Assembly: GCA_002007465.1 (NCBI GenBank)
Contig: LNAC01000678.1
Span: forward strand, 535,928-599,927
DNA length: 64,000 nucleotides
Direction of reading: 5' to 3'
From: Ailurus styani
Lineage: Eukaryota > Chordata > Mammalia > Carnivora > Ailuridae
A program made the position numbers and the translations under genes. Positions 11,413-24,944 of the stretch are shown here, one piece after another. Each line of letters starts with the position of its first letter. The stretch's first letter is position 1. The notes beneath the pieces were generated by a model. That model searched no databases and was not told where the DNA came from. It worked only from the letters and a program-made list of their open reading frames with translations.

Positions 11413-14137
11413 TACTCTAACTGGTATTGACAGTATGATCACTGAATTATTTTGTTCAGATTTGCCTGATGAATTTTATTTATATTTTAATCTTTATTAT
11501 TTTATTATATACAAGCTATAAGATGAATACTTTCTTGAAGAGTTAATCACTAAAAAATTACAGGAAGAAAACAGGTCATAAAACTAGTCAATATTCATAT
11601 ATATAACTTATAATTATGAATATTTTAATATTTAAATATGATTGTGGATGTGAGCTTGGGTATATATAATGACAAGAATAAAACCTAAGTTTGTTAGTTT
11701 TTTCCTAAGTGGTATGATGTGGAATTATTTTTCCAAATTACACTTTTTCACATTTTTACACTAACATTTGAATTTGATGTGTAAAAATATAAGTAACATT
11801 AGGGTATTTTAAAATTAATTGGAACACTACATCAAAAACTAATGATGAATGGTGACTAACTAACGTAACAAAATTTTTAAAAAACCTAAAAGCCTTGTAT
11901 TTGTTATATTGAACTCAAAGTTCTATCATTTTTTCAAGTTCATTCACACAACAATATTCAGTGAAATGTTTTTTGCAAGGTAAATGACACATTGAATTCC
12001 TTTTTCATTTTTTGAGATTCAAAATGAAAAATAGCTAATTAAAAATTCTGAGAACTTCTATAGAACATAAAACCAGCATTCTCAAACTTATTTCACAACT
12101 GAGCCCTCTTCCAGTTACATCTAGCACATACAGTTCAGAAACAATGCTTTGTACTAGGGGATGCATATACCTGTCAAGTACATAAACTTGTAAAAATGAC
12201 TCTTGTGCTTATCCTGGGAAGGAGTGACAATTTTGTGAAAAGCAAGTTTGAAAAGTGAATATATTAATATTTGCTACTATGATAATAAATTTCCTTTGAG
12301 GATTTATCATTTGGGTTTTCAAAGTTATTTCAACATTTATCAGAAAAAGAAGGTCAATCTCCATAACGTTCTTTTCCTTTCACCTTCCTTTGTGATGTGA
12401 CATTAAACACCTTTGGGTATCAAGTATATTCACCAATCTAATTTGTTGTTCCTAAGCTTCAAGGGGGAAAAAAAGGAAAATATAAATAAATGTATAAATA
12501 AATGTATCTAATACAAAATCTACAGTTTTTAGGGTAGATCTGCAAAGACCATTTCTTCAAAGCAGTAAGTGTGTAGCTAATAAGTTCTAATAGAGTAATA
12601 AAGAAAATTTAAGCTTGAGACTAAGCAAGAAGATGAAGTGTGTCTATAATATGCTGTTTATCTTATAATCAATTCTAATTTACCTCAATATTTATCAGGT
12701 GAAATTAAACACTTCCCATACTTACTTTGATGCAAACTCTATCAATCTGTTATATGAGTCCCTCAGAGAAAGTAGGATTTGCTTTGGTTACCAAAACTCT
12801 CAAAATGTTGCCCATTGATCTAATTAGTTATTTATGCCCCTATTTTTAAGACGGATTAAACTATATTTTTGGAGTGTAATATTCACTGAGTCAAATGCAA
12901 AATGGCTCTTATTATACTCTGTGGTTTCACCCAGAGTCATCCTTTAAATTATAAATGCTGTTTCAGCAAGTTTCTGTCTACTCTGATGGCTTTTAAAGAC
13001 TGCATGAAAAAGTCCCCAAATTGTCATTGGTACCATCCATCACCATTACCAACCACATATCACTGACAAGGAAACTTGCCTATTGATTTAAAATCTGAGT
13101 AGGGACATGAGAAAACAACTGTCCCTTGCAGTAGATGAATGTTGTTCAGTTCAATGATTAAGAAAACAGAGTCTATTCACACAGATCACATAGATACATG
13201 TACTTCAAGTCTTAATCTTTATGGTATTCCTTGATCATTAGTGCAGTTCATTAATAAAAAAGTGGATATTTTATAAATGTACATAAACTAAGAGATAATG
13301 TTTTTTAACATCTTAAAAATAATGACCCAAAAGCTTGCCATGATGTGATATTTTTTAATGGGTGAAAGGGGGAGAAGGAGAGTGAAAGAAAAAATATAGA
13401 TAGATAATGCTAAAAATAAAGAACAATCTGTTGTCTATTTCAAACTAGTTGAAGAAGTGTGGTAATGATAGAAAGGAGAACAAAATCTGCAATATGTTTA
13501 ATACATTTTAGATTCAATTCCATCTACTTATTGAATTCCCTCTGTTATTCTGGATGGAAACATGAAGGAGAGAGGGACAGAGTCACGCACCTGTAAGGGA
13601 CATTCATATGATGGTGCCATGCATTTATTTCATTCTGTTAGCAAGAAGCTTAAAATATAGGCACTAGGAAATATGAGTACTTGTGTCATGTGCAAATACA
13701 TACATTCTCTAGACTTCACCTATAAAAAGAGAAACTTACAAAGGACATCACTAAAAGTCTCAGTGAAAGATATGAATCAGTAATTTATAGCAATAAAAAG
13801 ACTATTTTAGCTGTGAAAATTGTCAGTGATAAATGATTATTCTAGTGTTCATTAATTTATTCTGTTTGGCTTCAGGTCCAGTCCAAAGTCCTACCAAATC
13901 TGTTTTTCAAAACCTACTGCACACCCTCTTTAAAACAATTTTTACTAGTTTTCTTCAGTTTTAATATTTTCTTAAAACATAGCATAGCATGACTTCTAGG
14001 TTGCAAAATTGCATATTGTTTTTATTTGTAAATTACACTTTATCAAATGTCTTGATACTTAGTTTTTCCCCCCAAGGATGCTTTAACTAAATATGTTACT
14101 ATAGTAACAAAAATCTTTCCATTTTTCAAATCTCTGC
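11413..14137. other. unassigned AT-rich stretch
   Basis: About 2.7 kb with no gene or recognised repeat. Local items: a short ATAAATGTATAAATAAATGT duplication near 12.48 kb and a GA-rich patch at 13.36-13.40 kb that could be a SINE remnant. Confidence 0.35.
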
Positions 14138-14148
14138 TACTAATTTTA

Positions 14149-14385
14149 TTTATGTATTTTATTTATGTATTTATGTATGTATGTACTTATTTATTTAAAG
14201 ACTTATTTATTTAAGAGAGACAGAGTGCCTGAGTGGGAGGGGCAGGGGGAGAGCAAGAGGAAGAAAGAATCCCAAGCGGACTCCATGCTGAACATGGAGT
14301 CCGACATGGCGTTCCCCATTTCAGGACCCGGAGATCAGGACCTAAGCTGAAACCAAGAGTCAGTCAACCAACTGTGCCACACAGG
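14149..14385 (-). mobile_element. Can-SINE, older carnivoran type
   Basis: Antisense copy with an expanded TTTATGTATTTATGTATG tail-side repeat, CCAAGCGGACTCCATGCTGA and GAACATGGAGTCCGACATGG. Duplication TACTAATTTTA at 14138-14148 and 14386-14396 (11 bp, perfect). Confidence 0.92.
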
Positions 14386-14396
14386 TACTAATTTTA

Positions 14397-15683
14397 AACT
14401 TAGTTCATATCAGGTAAATGTTAAATAATACACTGTGAGATATAAAAACACTTATGTAGCAATTACACGGGGCAATATTACAATGAATACTGAGAAAATT
14501 TTTATAGATATGTTGCCGAATAGAGTTAGGAACAGTATTTCTTTCTAGGTCTTAGTGACTTAAATGGACCAAGTTTTCTGTACTTTGTCATGAAAAAGCT
14601 TGCTTTCCAGGTGATTATTTTGATGAATGCTAAAAGAATAATTTATGCTCTTTTACTATTGATTCACTTTGACTAAAATGTGTTACAGGAAAAACATATT
14701 GCATATTTTAAGGCTTAAAGTGTGTTATTCCTATTTAAAAAGCCTTAGTATAATGTAGGAAAAGAGAAGATTATTCTCTTTTTGAGGGAATCTGTGTCTC
14801 TTAGGGTCCTAGGATTTTATTTCTATCTCTGACTACTTCTGCTCAGAATCAGTTACAGGTAGTGTTTCCTCCTTGCCAATCTTACAGCTCAGCCCATTGG
14901 AACTTTTCAAAATCCATATTGTTCCCTTTTGTAAAAGGGTTCTAAAGAGTTCCAGTTTTGCATTCACATGATTCAGCAGGTAATCAGACTTACTCTCAGG
15001 CCTTGGATTTCTACACTATCTCCATACACAAAGCCCTACATTATATTCTGTGACTTATACTTATGCCTTTTCCCTGTGGAGCTCTACCATTTTTGCTATT
15101 CCCTTCAAAACCTGGAGTTCTTTTCCAGGGCTGGAGTTTCATGGATGCATATCTACATTTTGCTTCAAACCTCCTTGATAAGGAGGTATGATAAGAATGT
15201 ACTATATGCTAGATCTTATGCTAGGCAATGGGAACAACATTGCCCTAATCATCAGCTACAATTAATTGAAAGAAGTGTCATCAAAATTTTCAATTATAAA
15301 ATACAAGTAAATTATGAATTAGAAGAAAAGTTAAAATAATTAAATGGTTAAATTAATTTGCAGTAGGAAAAGATTTCACATAGAAAAGATCATTCTTTGG
15401 AATGAATAAAACTTCAGGAAGTGTCATAGGAATGTGATTAATAAGAATGGGATGCAAGGATTGCATTTACATATCTCTATTCTTCTTTCTGAAATTCTTC
15501 TGTTATTAGGTTTATTTGACCTCAATCTCATCTGAATCCCACCTCATAATTATAGTCAACTCTGGGCAAAGCCTATGTTTATATAAAATTTGACTCACTA
15601 AATGGCATATGTTGTTGTGTGTTGTGTCCTGTGACCATAAAGTATGGCTACAATTTATTAAGCCTTGAGTTGATGACAGATGC
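14397..15683. other. unassigned stretch
   Basis: The longest plus-strand frame (14968-15339, 123 codons) has no domain, no compositional bias and no paralogue in the window. I regard it as chance. Confidence 0.35.
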
Positions 15684-15786
15684 AAGAAAGAGAGAATGGA
15701 GGGAGAGGGAGAAGAAGAAAGGAGGAGAAAAGAGAAGAGAGAAAAGAACAAAGAGGGGAGAGAGCAGAAGGGGAGAGAAAAATAAC
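15684..15786. repeat. polypurine (GA)-rich tract
   Basis: About 100 bases almost purely A and G on the + strand, with only a few pyrimidine interruptions. Such tracts can adopt triplex structures. It lies just upstream of a SINE but is separate from that SINE's own GA block. Confidence 0.85.
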
Positions 15787-15811
15787 CAATATTGAAGCTA
15801 GACTAGTCTTT

Positions 15812-16220
15812 TCTTTTTAAGATTCATTTTATTTATTTTAGACAGAGAGAGAGAGAGGGAGAGTGCAAGCAGGGGGAGGGGCAGAGGGAGAAGGAGAGAG
15901 AGAATCTCAAACAGACTCCCCACTAACCACGGAGCCGGAGGCGGAGCTCAATCGCGGACCTGGAGATAATGACCTGAGCTGAAATTGAGAGTTGGACACT
16001 CACAGGGCCCCTGGGTGGCTCAGTCATTTGAGCGGTTGCCTGCAGCTCAGATCATGATCCCAGGACTGCCTTGCCTCAGGCTCCCCGCTCAGCGGAGAGC
16101 TTGATTCTCCCTCTCCCTCTGCCTGCTTCTCTGCCTACCTGTGCTCTCTATCTCTCTGTCAAATACATAAATAAATAAATAGAGTTGGACGCTCAACCAA
16201 CTAAGCCACCCAGGCATCCC
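15812..16220 (-). mobile_element. Can-SINE, older type, split by another SINE
   Basis: Antisense outer copy: T-rich tail and GA block, then CTGAAATTGAGAGTTGGACA, interrupted at 16003-16180, resuming AGAGTTGGACGCTCAACC and ending CAGGCATCCC. Its own flanking duplication is not convincing. Confidence 0.93.
16003..16180 (+). mobile_element. Can-SINE nested in a SINE, opposite orientation
   Basis: Plus-strand arctoid-like copy with GCGGTTGCCTGCAGCTCAG head and CCCGCTCAGCGGAGAGCTTG. It duplicated host-SINE sequence AGAGTTGGACACTCA (15988-16002) and AGAGTTGGACGCTCA (16181-16195). The single A/G difference falls at a CpG. Confidence 0.95.
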
Positions 16221-18225
16221 TAAGCTGAAGTATTTTTTTTGTAAGCTATAAACATGTTCCTGTCTTCCATTTTTTCATCTATAAGATTATTTTTTCACAC
16301 TATGTCTCTTGAAATTTTCTTCCAAGTCTGTTACAATTCTCTTATGACTGTCATCAAAATAAGTTCCAAATGGTTACTGCTATATAACAGTTTCTTGTAT
16401 AAAATATAATTCATTTCTCTTTCACATAGAAGATCAAGGATAGATAGTTCAGTTCAGATATGGAGACTCTGGGATCCTGAGAGACCCAGACGCCTTTTCT
16501 ATCATGCTAATGTCAGTTTTTACCTTCACAGGTCAAAGTGTATTTTGAGGCTCTGGTTATCATATTTCTATTCTAGAAATTATCCCACAAAATTTTGCTT
16601 GCATTCTGCTTGTCTGGTTTGAGTCACTTGGCCACATATAAGTACGTAGAACTCTGGGGAAAATAGTCTTCAAAGTGGATATTTTACCACTTTAAGTAAG
16701 ATGACATATCCATTACTAAGGAGAAAGGAAGTTGCATATTCTGTGGTAACTAGTATTTCTTTTAGTGCTTTGAGATACAAGTTCTATTTGCTGTTTCAAG
16801 TCCTTAAAATCAGGTATCAATAGTGTGACTATCTCCTTCAATTAATCTTATCATTTTTTAAAAATAGAATGTATATTTTAGTTGCAGACCATATTTTAGT
16901 GCCATCCTTGAATTTCTGTGATGTTCTAGTTATTTCCCCCTAAATTTTATCTGCTGTGATCATTAGCGGCATTTTCTAAATACTCTAGTCATTCTTGAGC
17001 ACTTACATATGTTATTTTTCTTTGGGGTTTGAGTAGAGCAGCTCTAGTACCTAAGCTTGCAAAAGAAGTGCAATGATTTGAACTACAATGATCTCTCCTT
17101 CAATGTTTTAATCCTCAGATTAAGAGTTAATCCTTAATCACTTGTCTAGATACCAGGAACAAGCTTCTCTTCTCTCAGGCTTCATTCCTCAATGGTGGGG
17201 CAGCTTCAGGCTATCTGGCTTGCTTCCTCTCAGCTTCTTGTCAGCCAGAGTCCAGATTCACCAAAGAGGGAAAATGTCACTCTCCTCCAATGAAGTTCAG
17301 GGGCTTCTGATCCAAGGTCTTCCCAGAAGGCTTGTGTTCAGATATTCATTTTCAGTGTTCTTACCCTAGCTCCTTAAGCCCTATATGGTCCAGAAATGAG
17401 AGAACCCACAAAAACTCTTAAAGACCTCACTACATCAATGACCACATTTTTACACTGCAAGTCTCAGTTGTTGAACCAGCAGCTGCTTTGCTCAGGAGAG
17501 GAATGTAGTCGGAGTTGGGAGCAGATTCGAGGCAGGAGACATTCCAATCACCATCTTCAAAGAACTTGGAAGATGATTCAAAGCTATTTAATATTTTCAT
17601 TAGTAAATTCCTTTCTTCAGTTTGATCTTAAATAGAATTCTATGTGAAAGCTGAACTTCAAAACTAAAGAAAGGGGCAAGTTCTGCAGCCCTTTAGCTAG
17701 CCAGGGAATGTAGTTTTAAGAACAGTGATCTATTGCCTATTTGACATCCACAGAAAGAAATTCAGAACTATTATTCGAAGTCTTTGTATCCAGCAAGTAT
17801 CTCTTTTACTTTTGCTGTGCAGAAATGGAATGTCATCTATTCTGGAATCTTTTTTTATTTTTTTCTTTACAAGAGGAAGAGAAAAATTCCTTCTTCAATG
17901 ATAAATGTCAAAGAGAAGAGATCTGTCTTTTGTGTAATACACTGAAAAAACATATTGAAACCCCCTTTTAAAGAATAGTGGACAGTATCAGTGAGACCAA
18001 TACTTGTACTGAAAATAATTTACATATTTGGTTTAAAATATTTTAAAAATCATCAAAATAAAAATATTGAAGAGCGGACATTGATATTAAAAACTAACCC
18101 AAATCCAAAAAACTAATCCAAATTTCAAAATAATAGCTATATGAATTCAAAATAATTCATGTCTTCACTATTATCGAAATTCTTATTATAAGAAAAATAA
18201 TGCATGTTGTGATTTTCATCTTAGC
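16221..18225. other. unassigned stretch, parts may be an ancient repeat
   Basis: At 16370-16760, words such as TGGTTACTGCTATATAACA and a GGGGAAAATAGTCTT-like segment recall a common ancient mammalian interspersed repeat that I cannot name securely. Plus-strand frames at 17142-17369, 17396-17635 and 17741-17971 have no recognisable domain. Confidence 0.3.
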
Positions 18226-18447
18226 GATCTCTGGGCTAGATGCCTGATTTTATATCTCATCCGATAACATGCTTATCTGAGTGATACTGGGCAAGTTGCC
18301 TATAATCTCTAAGACTTAGTTTTCAGATCTGTAAAGTTTTTGAAATGAAACCACTTGTTTCCTAGAGTTTTGAGAAAATTAAATGAATTAACTGACATAA
18401 AGAATGATGCCTAGCCTTTGGTAAGTGCTCAATAGTATTTAGTGATT
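18226..18447 (+). mobile_element. MIR SINE
   Basis: Contains the MIR core and 3' region in order: GATACTGGGCAAGTTGCC, CTAAGACTTAGTTTTC, GAAAATTAAATGAATTAA, GAATGATGCCTAGC and TAAGTGCTCAATAGTA. An old mammalian-wide element. Confidence 0.8.
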
Positions 18448-18684
18448 AATCAATTTTGAAATAGTTTGTATAGTATACATTTTTTAAGGCAACCTCAAAT
18501 TACTTCGAAATGAGAAAGGGTAGAAATAGATTCCAATATCTATGTCTGCAGGCATACTCATGTCAATGAAGTATTTTCTCTAAGAAGTTGCACGTCTCAA
18601 ATTCCACGCCCTACCTGTCCCCTCTCTCTGGCCGTGAAGTCTGTATTGTGTAGATTTCATCTTCTTAAAGAGAACAGTTGCGCA

Positions 18685-18887
18685 GTGTGCCTGGGTGGCT
18701 CAGTGAGACTCTTGAATTTGGCTCAGGTCATCATATCACAGTTTGGGGATCAAGCCCTGCTAAGGGCTTTGTGCTCAGTTCAGAGTCTGCTTGTCCCTCT
18801 CCCTCTGCTCCTACCCATGCTCTCTCTCTCTCTCCCTCTCTATAATAAATAAATAAATAAATAAATAAAATCTTAAAAAGAAAAAAC
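18685..18887 (+). mobile_element. Can-SINE, older type with head deletion
   Basis: After GGTGGCTCAGTGAG the copy jumps to ACTCTTGAATTTGGC, losing about ten bases of the head. The tail is (AATA)n with AAAATCTT. A target duplication is not clear. Confidence 0.92.
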
Positions 18888-21543
18888 AACAGTCTTCCAA
18901 GCCCCAATCCCATTCTGTGTGTGTAGCTGTCCCAGGCTTGGGTTTGCCCATTGAAGTACACACTACCTTTAACCTAGGAGACAGTATCCATTAAAATTCA
19001 TTAAAATCAATTATTTATGTATAACAAACAATAAAAACATTCAATGTACAATTTTGGACTGGAGAAGCAAAAAGGACGTGAAACTCAACTAATCATAAAA
19101 CTCTTGTAAAATTATCTCAAATATTTTCTGACTTAGAGAGCTATCTTATTATTTATATATAGCTGTATGTTCAGGAGATTTTGAAGTGTGACATTTGGAG
19201 TACATAATAAACTACAGGAAGAAAATAGTACAGTAAATTTCTATCTGCTTTTTGACTTCACACAAATGTACCAGTTGACATCATTTCTAGAATAAGAAAC
19301 ATGAAAGCAAGGTAGCTCTGATTTTAAACTGGCTGGCTTTGATTTAGTGTTACATTACTACCTTGTTTTATGAGTTCTGTAATATCAACCTATTTGGTTC
19401 ATAATGAATAAATGATGAATAATTCATAACATGTAAAAATTAATCAGGGAAATCTTATTTTTGAGAACTTATTCTGAAAAAAAGAAAAAGCCTTGACATA
19501 GATCATGAAACATGTTTTTAAAATAGTATTGGAATTTTTGTAAAAATTAAGTCTAAAATGTAGTATATTCTGTAAGATCAAAAGTAACCTCTTTAAGTAA
19601 AAGCATCTATTTGAACGTGTGCATCAAAAAGATGTGTAGATTTATGCACAAAATTCGATATAATCATGGACAGGCAAACAATCCTGCCCTGCCTTTTTTT
19701 TCCATCTAATTTTAAATCATGCTGAATAATAAATTAGTTAAACTGATGACTAGTATGAGCTACTGAGTTCTTTAGAGAAATAACACTATTTCCTGTAAAT
19801 TCTGTGAGCTTGGAAATTGCAATTGTAATGTGGGTATTGAAGAGTATATTGTGATGGCACTCAAAATCCCCTAAACTTAAAGATAAGGAAAGCACCTACC
19901 TCAACAGTTATCTAAATATCATATCCTCACCAAAATTTCATCCACGCAAAGAACCTAACGGGACATGTAGATATCATTCACTTTTGTTCTTGTTCCCTCT
20001 TTCCTCTTAGTCTGTTTCATTCTAACCTCAGTTGAAAATGGCCTTGAAAGGCCCAGGTCCTTTAATTTGATGTAAAAGAGGTTCAGTTGGTGTACTTGGA
20101 GAAAAAGTATGGGTCCCACCCACATGGTATATGTTGATCTTTTAGATTGATGAGGTCATCTTCAGGGCTTTTCATTTATAACTGGAAATATGCCATTACT
20201 GCAGGATATAAACAGAATTCACTGACTGCACCAATGCTCTACCCATCCTGAATGGGATAAAAAGGAAGACGAAGTGGCAAAGACGTGGAGACGTCTACAC
20301 AGAGACTGAATCTGAAAAGGGGTATGGCATGTGGTGAACCCAGAGAGAGATAAGCATAACCAGGGACTGCCCAGGAATGACTTATGTTCCATTTTAGCTC
20401 AGCTGATGCAAATCTTTATAGACTGTCTCCTGTATCTTTTTCTTTACCTAATTGTGCTTTCCTCATTTCCACACCCTGAGCCTTTGAATCAGAATCATTC
20501 CTTTGCTTTCTAAGTAGTATTTGAAAAGACTAAAATTCAGTACATTCAAAATAAACGAAGAAGGCATCATTTACCCCCAAGATTTAGTTGTGCAACAAAT
20601 TATTGCATTTCTTAATTGTGTTTAATTAATGTATGTTCAACCCAGACATCTTAGGACTGAAATGACAGGAAAATGCAGCTCAGGCCCTAATAAATCCTAC
20701 CTGATTCTCTAGGGACCTGCAAAGATCTAGGATATTTCAATCTCTGCTTGGGAAATGGAAGGAAGGTTCTCTAATGTCTGATGCTACATTGTCATTGGAA
20801 ATCATGTTTAAGTACTCCCAGTTTCTTTTCCTATGGCTTCTGACTGCTTCTGCATCACCAATGGAAAACAGAAATTGTTACCAAGAATGGAGCTCTGATG
20901 CTTGAGAGCTAGCCTCCCTAGTGGGACAAAAAAGCCATATCCTTTGAGGACTACCTCATCCAGCCATTCCTAAGGTAGTGTCCAAGAGCACTCAGAGTTC
21001 CATGAAATCACAGTCATGAATCCACTTTGCATTTTGAGAAATAAGTGTCCTCTCTCATCTTTAATAGCCCTTAAATAACAAACCAAGCTTGATCATTATT
21101 TTAACAGTCACAAATATTAATTGTCAAACAATGGATGGTCAGAGCCTCCACTGATTGCAACAAGTAGATGTAGTCATTGGTGATCCGACTTTTTGATCTG
21201 CTATTGGTGAACCAGTCGACCCGTAAAAGTCATATCTATTCATAGTAAATAGCACTGACCCAAACACAGAGCAAATCTTAAAGCTAATCAATGGTTATAC
21301 TTCATATGATATAATATATTAATAATTCTCTGTGGTGGTGGCAACTGAGTTGTAATAATCTCTTTTCTGATTATGCGTTCTAGATGTTAAGTCACGTATC
21401 TCAGGATAACACCATGCAAGTAGACTAAAGATTTTATTTCTGTATGATTTATCCAGTGGGAAAAAAAAAAGTCTTATTAGATTGTAAAATCTTGGCCTAA
21501 GGGCACACAGAGGGCAGAGTGAGAGATAAAGCCCAGGTCATTC
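18888..21543. other. unassigned stretch
   Basis: No gene recognised. The 20.03-20.52 kb and 20.65-21.25 kb segments are less AT-rich and may be old LTR or other repeat remnants. A small perfect palindrome AGACGTGGAGACGTCT-like motif lies at about 20280-20297. Confidence 0.3.
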
Positions 21544-21557
21544 AAGAAAATTTCTCA

Positions 21558-21758
21558 GGCGCCTGGGTGGCACAGTGGGTTAAAGCCTCTGCTTTCGGCT
21601 TAGGTCACCATCTCAGCGTCGTGGGATCGAGGCCCGCATCCGGCTCTCTGCTCAGCAGGGAGCCTGCTTCCTCCTCTCCCTGTCTCTCTGCCTGCCTCTC
21701 TGCCTACTTGTAATCTCTCTCTCTGTGTCAAATAAATAAATAAAAAATCTTAAAAAAA
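21558..21758 (+). mobile_element. Can-SINE, mustelid-type
   Basis: Full-length with GGTGGCACAGTGGGTTAAAG. Perfect 14-bp duplication AAGAAAATTTCTCA at 21544-21557 and 21759-21772. Confidence 0.97.
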
Positions 21759-21887
21759 AAGAAAATTTCTCATGAACTTTTGCATCAATAGTTTTTTGTT
21801 ACTCTTGTTTGGTTTGGCTTTGTTTTTATTATGTGCTTTTTCTATTTAGTCTTTTTTTGACAAAATATAAATTCCTAATATATTATT

Positions 21888-22041
21888 TTTTAAAAGATTT
21901 TATTTACTTATGTGAGAGATAAAGAGAGGGAGAGAGAGAACATTCACAGAGGGAGAGGGAGAAGCAGATTCACCAGGACCCCGGTATCATGACCTGAGCC
22001 TAAGGCAGGTGCTTAACCAACTGAGTCACCCAGGCGCCTAG
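21888..22041 (-). mobile_element. Can-SINE, short form lacking the middle block
   Basis: About 154 bp. It goes from GGGAGAAGCAGATTCACC to AGGACCCCGGTATCATGACC, without the GAGCAGGGAGCCCGATGCGG block. Perfect 16-bp duplication TTCCTAATATATTATT at 21872-21887 and 22042-22057. Confidence 0.94.
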
Positions 22042-22057
22042 TTCCTAATATATTATT

Positions 22058-24403
22058 GAAAAATCATAGAAGACATATAACCAGGACCCTCACTCCAGGA
22101 CAATTCTTTAAGTCACTTCTTTTTCTCATACTATCAAGTAAATTTATTCACCAATCCAAAGATTTCCTATGACATGCATCTTTTATATTAAGCACAGTGC
22201 AATCTGTTTTAATTATTTTAGGTCACATGAATGCCATTTAGAGGTAGAAAATAATTTCTTACTCTTCATTAATATTTTACTCTTGTAAGTTTACACACAT
22301 ATTTAGCACATTCGAAAAACATCTAGATTCTGACAAGTTTAAGAAGTCTTAAATAAGTCACTTTGCTTTCAGTGAAACATAAGTCACCAACTTAAGACTG
22401 ACATTTGCTTTTTGTTTGTGTGTGGGTTTAATTATCCCTGAACATCTACAAGGCAGCCTGACTTTAACACCAAGAACTCCGTTAACAATTGACAAAATGG
22501 AGAATCCCACTGAGAAAAGCACTGAGGTCAAAATTGGCTTTTATTATTTTCTTAGTTCATTAAACACTATATTGAAAATCGGGAAAATTGTGTTAAGGAT
22601 TTTAATTTTACTATGTATTTGTAGTAAGCAATTATAATAGTCTAGGTGAAAAATAAGGTATTATAATTATAAAATAATTTTTACTATCTTAAAATGAAAT
22701 AGAATAGATGGAATAGTAGATACCATATATGTAATTCCAGAGCATAATTTATTAAGATTATTTATACTTAATGTGGAATATGAACTGCCATCATCCTTTA
22801 ATAGGCGTCTGTTCAGAAAACTTTAATAAATATGTTTCGTTGAAGGAAAGACAACATTATTTCTCTGAAACAAATCAGATCTACTAAACTATAAAGCATT
22901 AAAGGTCTTAGTAGGAGAAAATGTATTAGGAAGAATGAAGACAGAAGTGTAGGAAGGGAAAATTGATTAAATATATTTGTAATTAAAAACAAATGACACC
23001 AAGTCTTACACCAAAGACTGTGGAAAACAAATTCATGTAACTGTGGAGTACTGTTTTATCAAGGGTAGGGACAAGGTTTAAACACAAGTATCAAGATGGA
23101 AATAAATGGATAATTGATTTCATTTAGCGAAGAAGCATAACTTAACTGGTAAGAGTGAATATGGGCAAGTAGTGGGAGTGTTCTAAAATACTGGTGTCTG
23201 AGTTTAAATGGTATCTGAGAATTTCACTGAACCATCTGTTAGTTTTCCACTCAATTCCTTGTAGAGATACAGATCATGACAAAAATCCATATCACAACCA
23301 ATAGCTAAGGCTGATAGACAGACTAAGCATTGGGCTATAATTTTTCAGTTAGCACTAGAATACATGAAGATAGACACTATTACATAAAACTTACCTTGTC
23401 TTCAACCCAAGGAAGAGAGACCATTTTGAAAATATGCAATGAAGATTAAATGTTCTGAACACTTAATAACATTAATCTGAATATATAAAGGAAAACTAAA
23501 TCCCTAAGAAAATACAACCATTACAAAACAGCAGATGAGGATATTAAGATATTTTTCAGTAATTGATAGAAAAATGATGCTAAAAAAGCAATAATGTGAA
23601 TACTTTTATTATTGAAAATAATTTCATCCATGATAATTAACATTATTTTGTTATTAGAACTTTAATTACAAAATGCAATAAAATATTTAATATCCATATA
23701 TCATTTTCATAATAAGACTATTTTCCATAAACTCACCAGAGAAAAGATTGTGTAGGTTATAAAGTTCCACCACCGTACAATAATTGATAATAGATTGTTT
23801 AATAAACAAAAAATCAAAACAATATCCACCCAAAAATAGACTCTTACATCAGGACAGAACAGCAGAATTTCCAACTGAGATTAGAAATGGCTGTGTTCTA
23901 TGTCTATCCAAACAATTTGGGAAGTTTTACAGAATTTCCCTGTGCCCAGAAGGGTTGTTAGCAGTAGAAAATCTCTGGACAAAATGGAGATGTGAACACT
24001 TATTAATCCAATGTGGAGAAATGACAATGACCAGTCCAGCTGTATCTTCAACCCATGACTTGTCATAATGTAAGCCAGTGAAAGAAACAAGCCAAGGAAA
24101 AGGAGATAAGGCTGATCCTGAATGGAAGGAGATTTGTCCAAACTGACTACATTACATTTCAGTCATAAAGGGTGACAAAAAGAAAGCCAGAGATGGAAGT
24201 CAAACTCAATTATATCTTAAAGTAATAAATCTGGCTCCCAGGAATAAGCCCATACCTAAATTATAGGCAGCAGAAAATAACCCTACAGAAGTTACTAAAC
24301 ATAAGGAATGCAGGTTTTAAAAGATGTATTTAAAGGAAAATAGAAAAATTTCAAAATTTTTATTACTAGTGATACTGAAAAAATAAGTATTCAATTGAAA
24401 AAT
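22058..24403. other. unassigned A-rich stretch, possibly old LINE
   Basis: A-rich sense composition at 22.9-24.3 kb resembles decayed L1 or HAL1, but I could not anchor it to an L1 landmark. The opposed frames at 23784-24068 and 23881-24141 overlap on the two strands and show no family signature. Confidence 0.3.
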
Positions 24404-24418
24404 TTAGTTAATATTTTT

Positions 24419-24620
24419 ATTTTTTTATTTTTTTTAAAGATTTTATTTATTTATTTGACAGAGCAAGAGAGATCACAAGTAGGCAGAGAGGCAGGCAGAG
24501 AGGAGGAAGCAGGCTCACTGCTGAGCAGAGAGCCCAATGCGAGGCTCGATCCCAGGACCCTGAGATCATGACCTGAGCCAAAGGCAGAGGCTTTAACCCA
24601 CTGAGCCACTCAGGCACCCC
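24419..24620 (-). mobile_element. Can-SINE, mustelid-type
   Basis: Complete antisense copy ending in GCACCCC. Perfect 15-bp duplication TTAGTTAATATTTTT at 24404-24418 and 24621-24635. Confidence 0.97.
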
Positions 24621-24944
24621 TTAGTTAATATTTTTAAATGTGATTATAATCATTTACAGAAATGTATTGAAACTGAATTCGAAAATTTATTTACATGGCA
24701 GGAAAATAATATAATTAATAATATAATTCATAATTAATGATATAATTAATAGTACTATAATAATATAGAATACAATAATTTTAAACAGATACCAATTCAA
24801 ATACTTGCAAAGCTAATCAAAGAATGAAATAAAAAAGTAAATGACATGTAAGAGGAGAATGAAGAATGCAATAAATCAATGAAATAAACTAGAGAAATGT
24901 GCAAGTGTAAATAATGTAGCAGCTTAGATTAGTGTTCACCACCT

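Noticed and set aside
14968..15339. 123-codon plus-strand frame, the longest in the window
   Set aside because: No domain, no bias and no splice or promoter context. A frame of this length is expected by chance in 64 kb.
15512..15751. Serine/leucine-rich minus-strand frame
   Set aside because: The serine and leucine richness comes from reading the polypurine tract in antisense.
18731..18961. Minus-strand frame with a hydrophobic stretch resembling a membrane segment
   Set aside because: The phenylalanine/leucine/isoleucine/tyrosine run is the antisense translation of the AAATAAAT SINE tail. The same pattern appears wherever that tail occurs.
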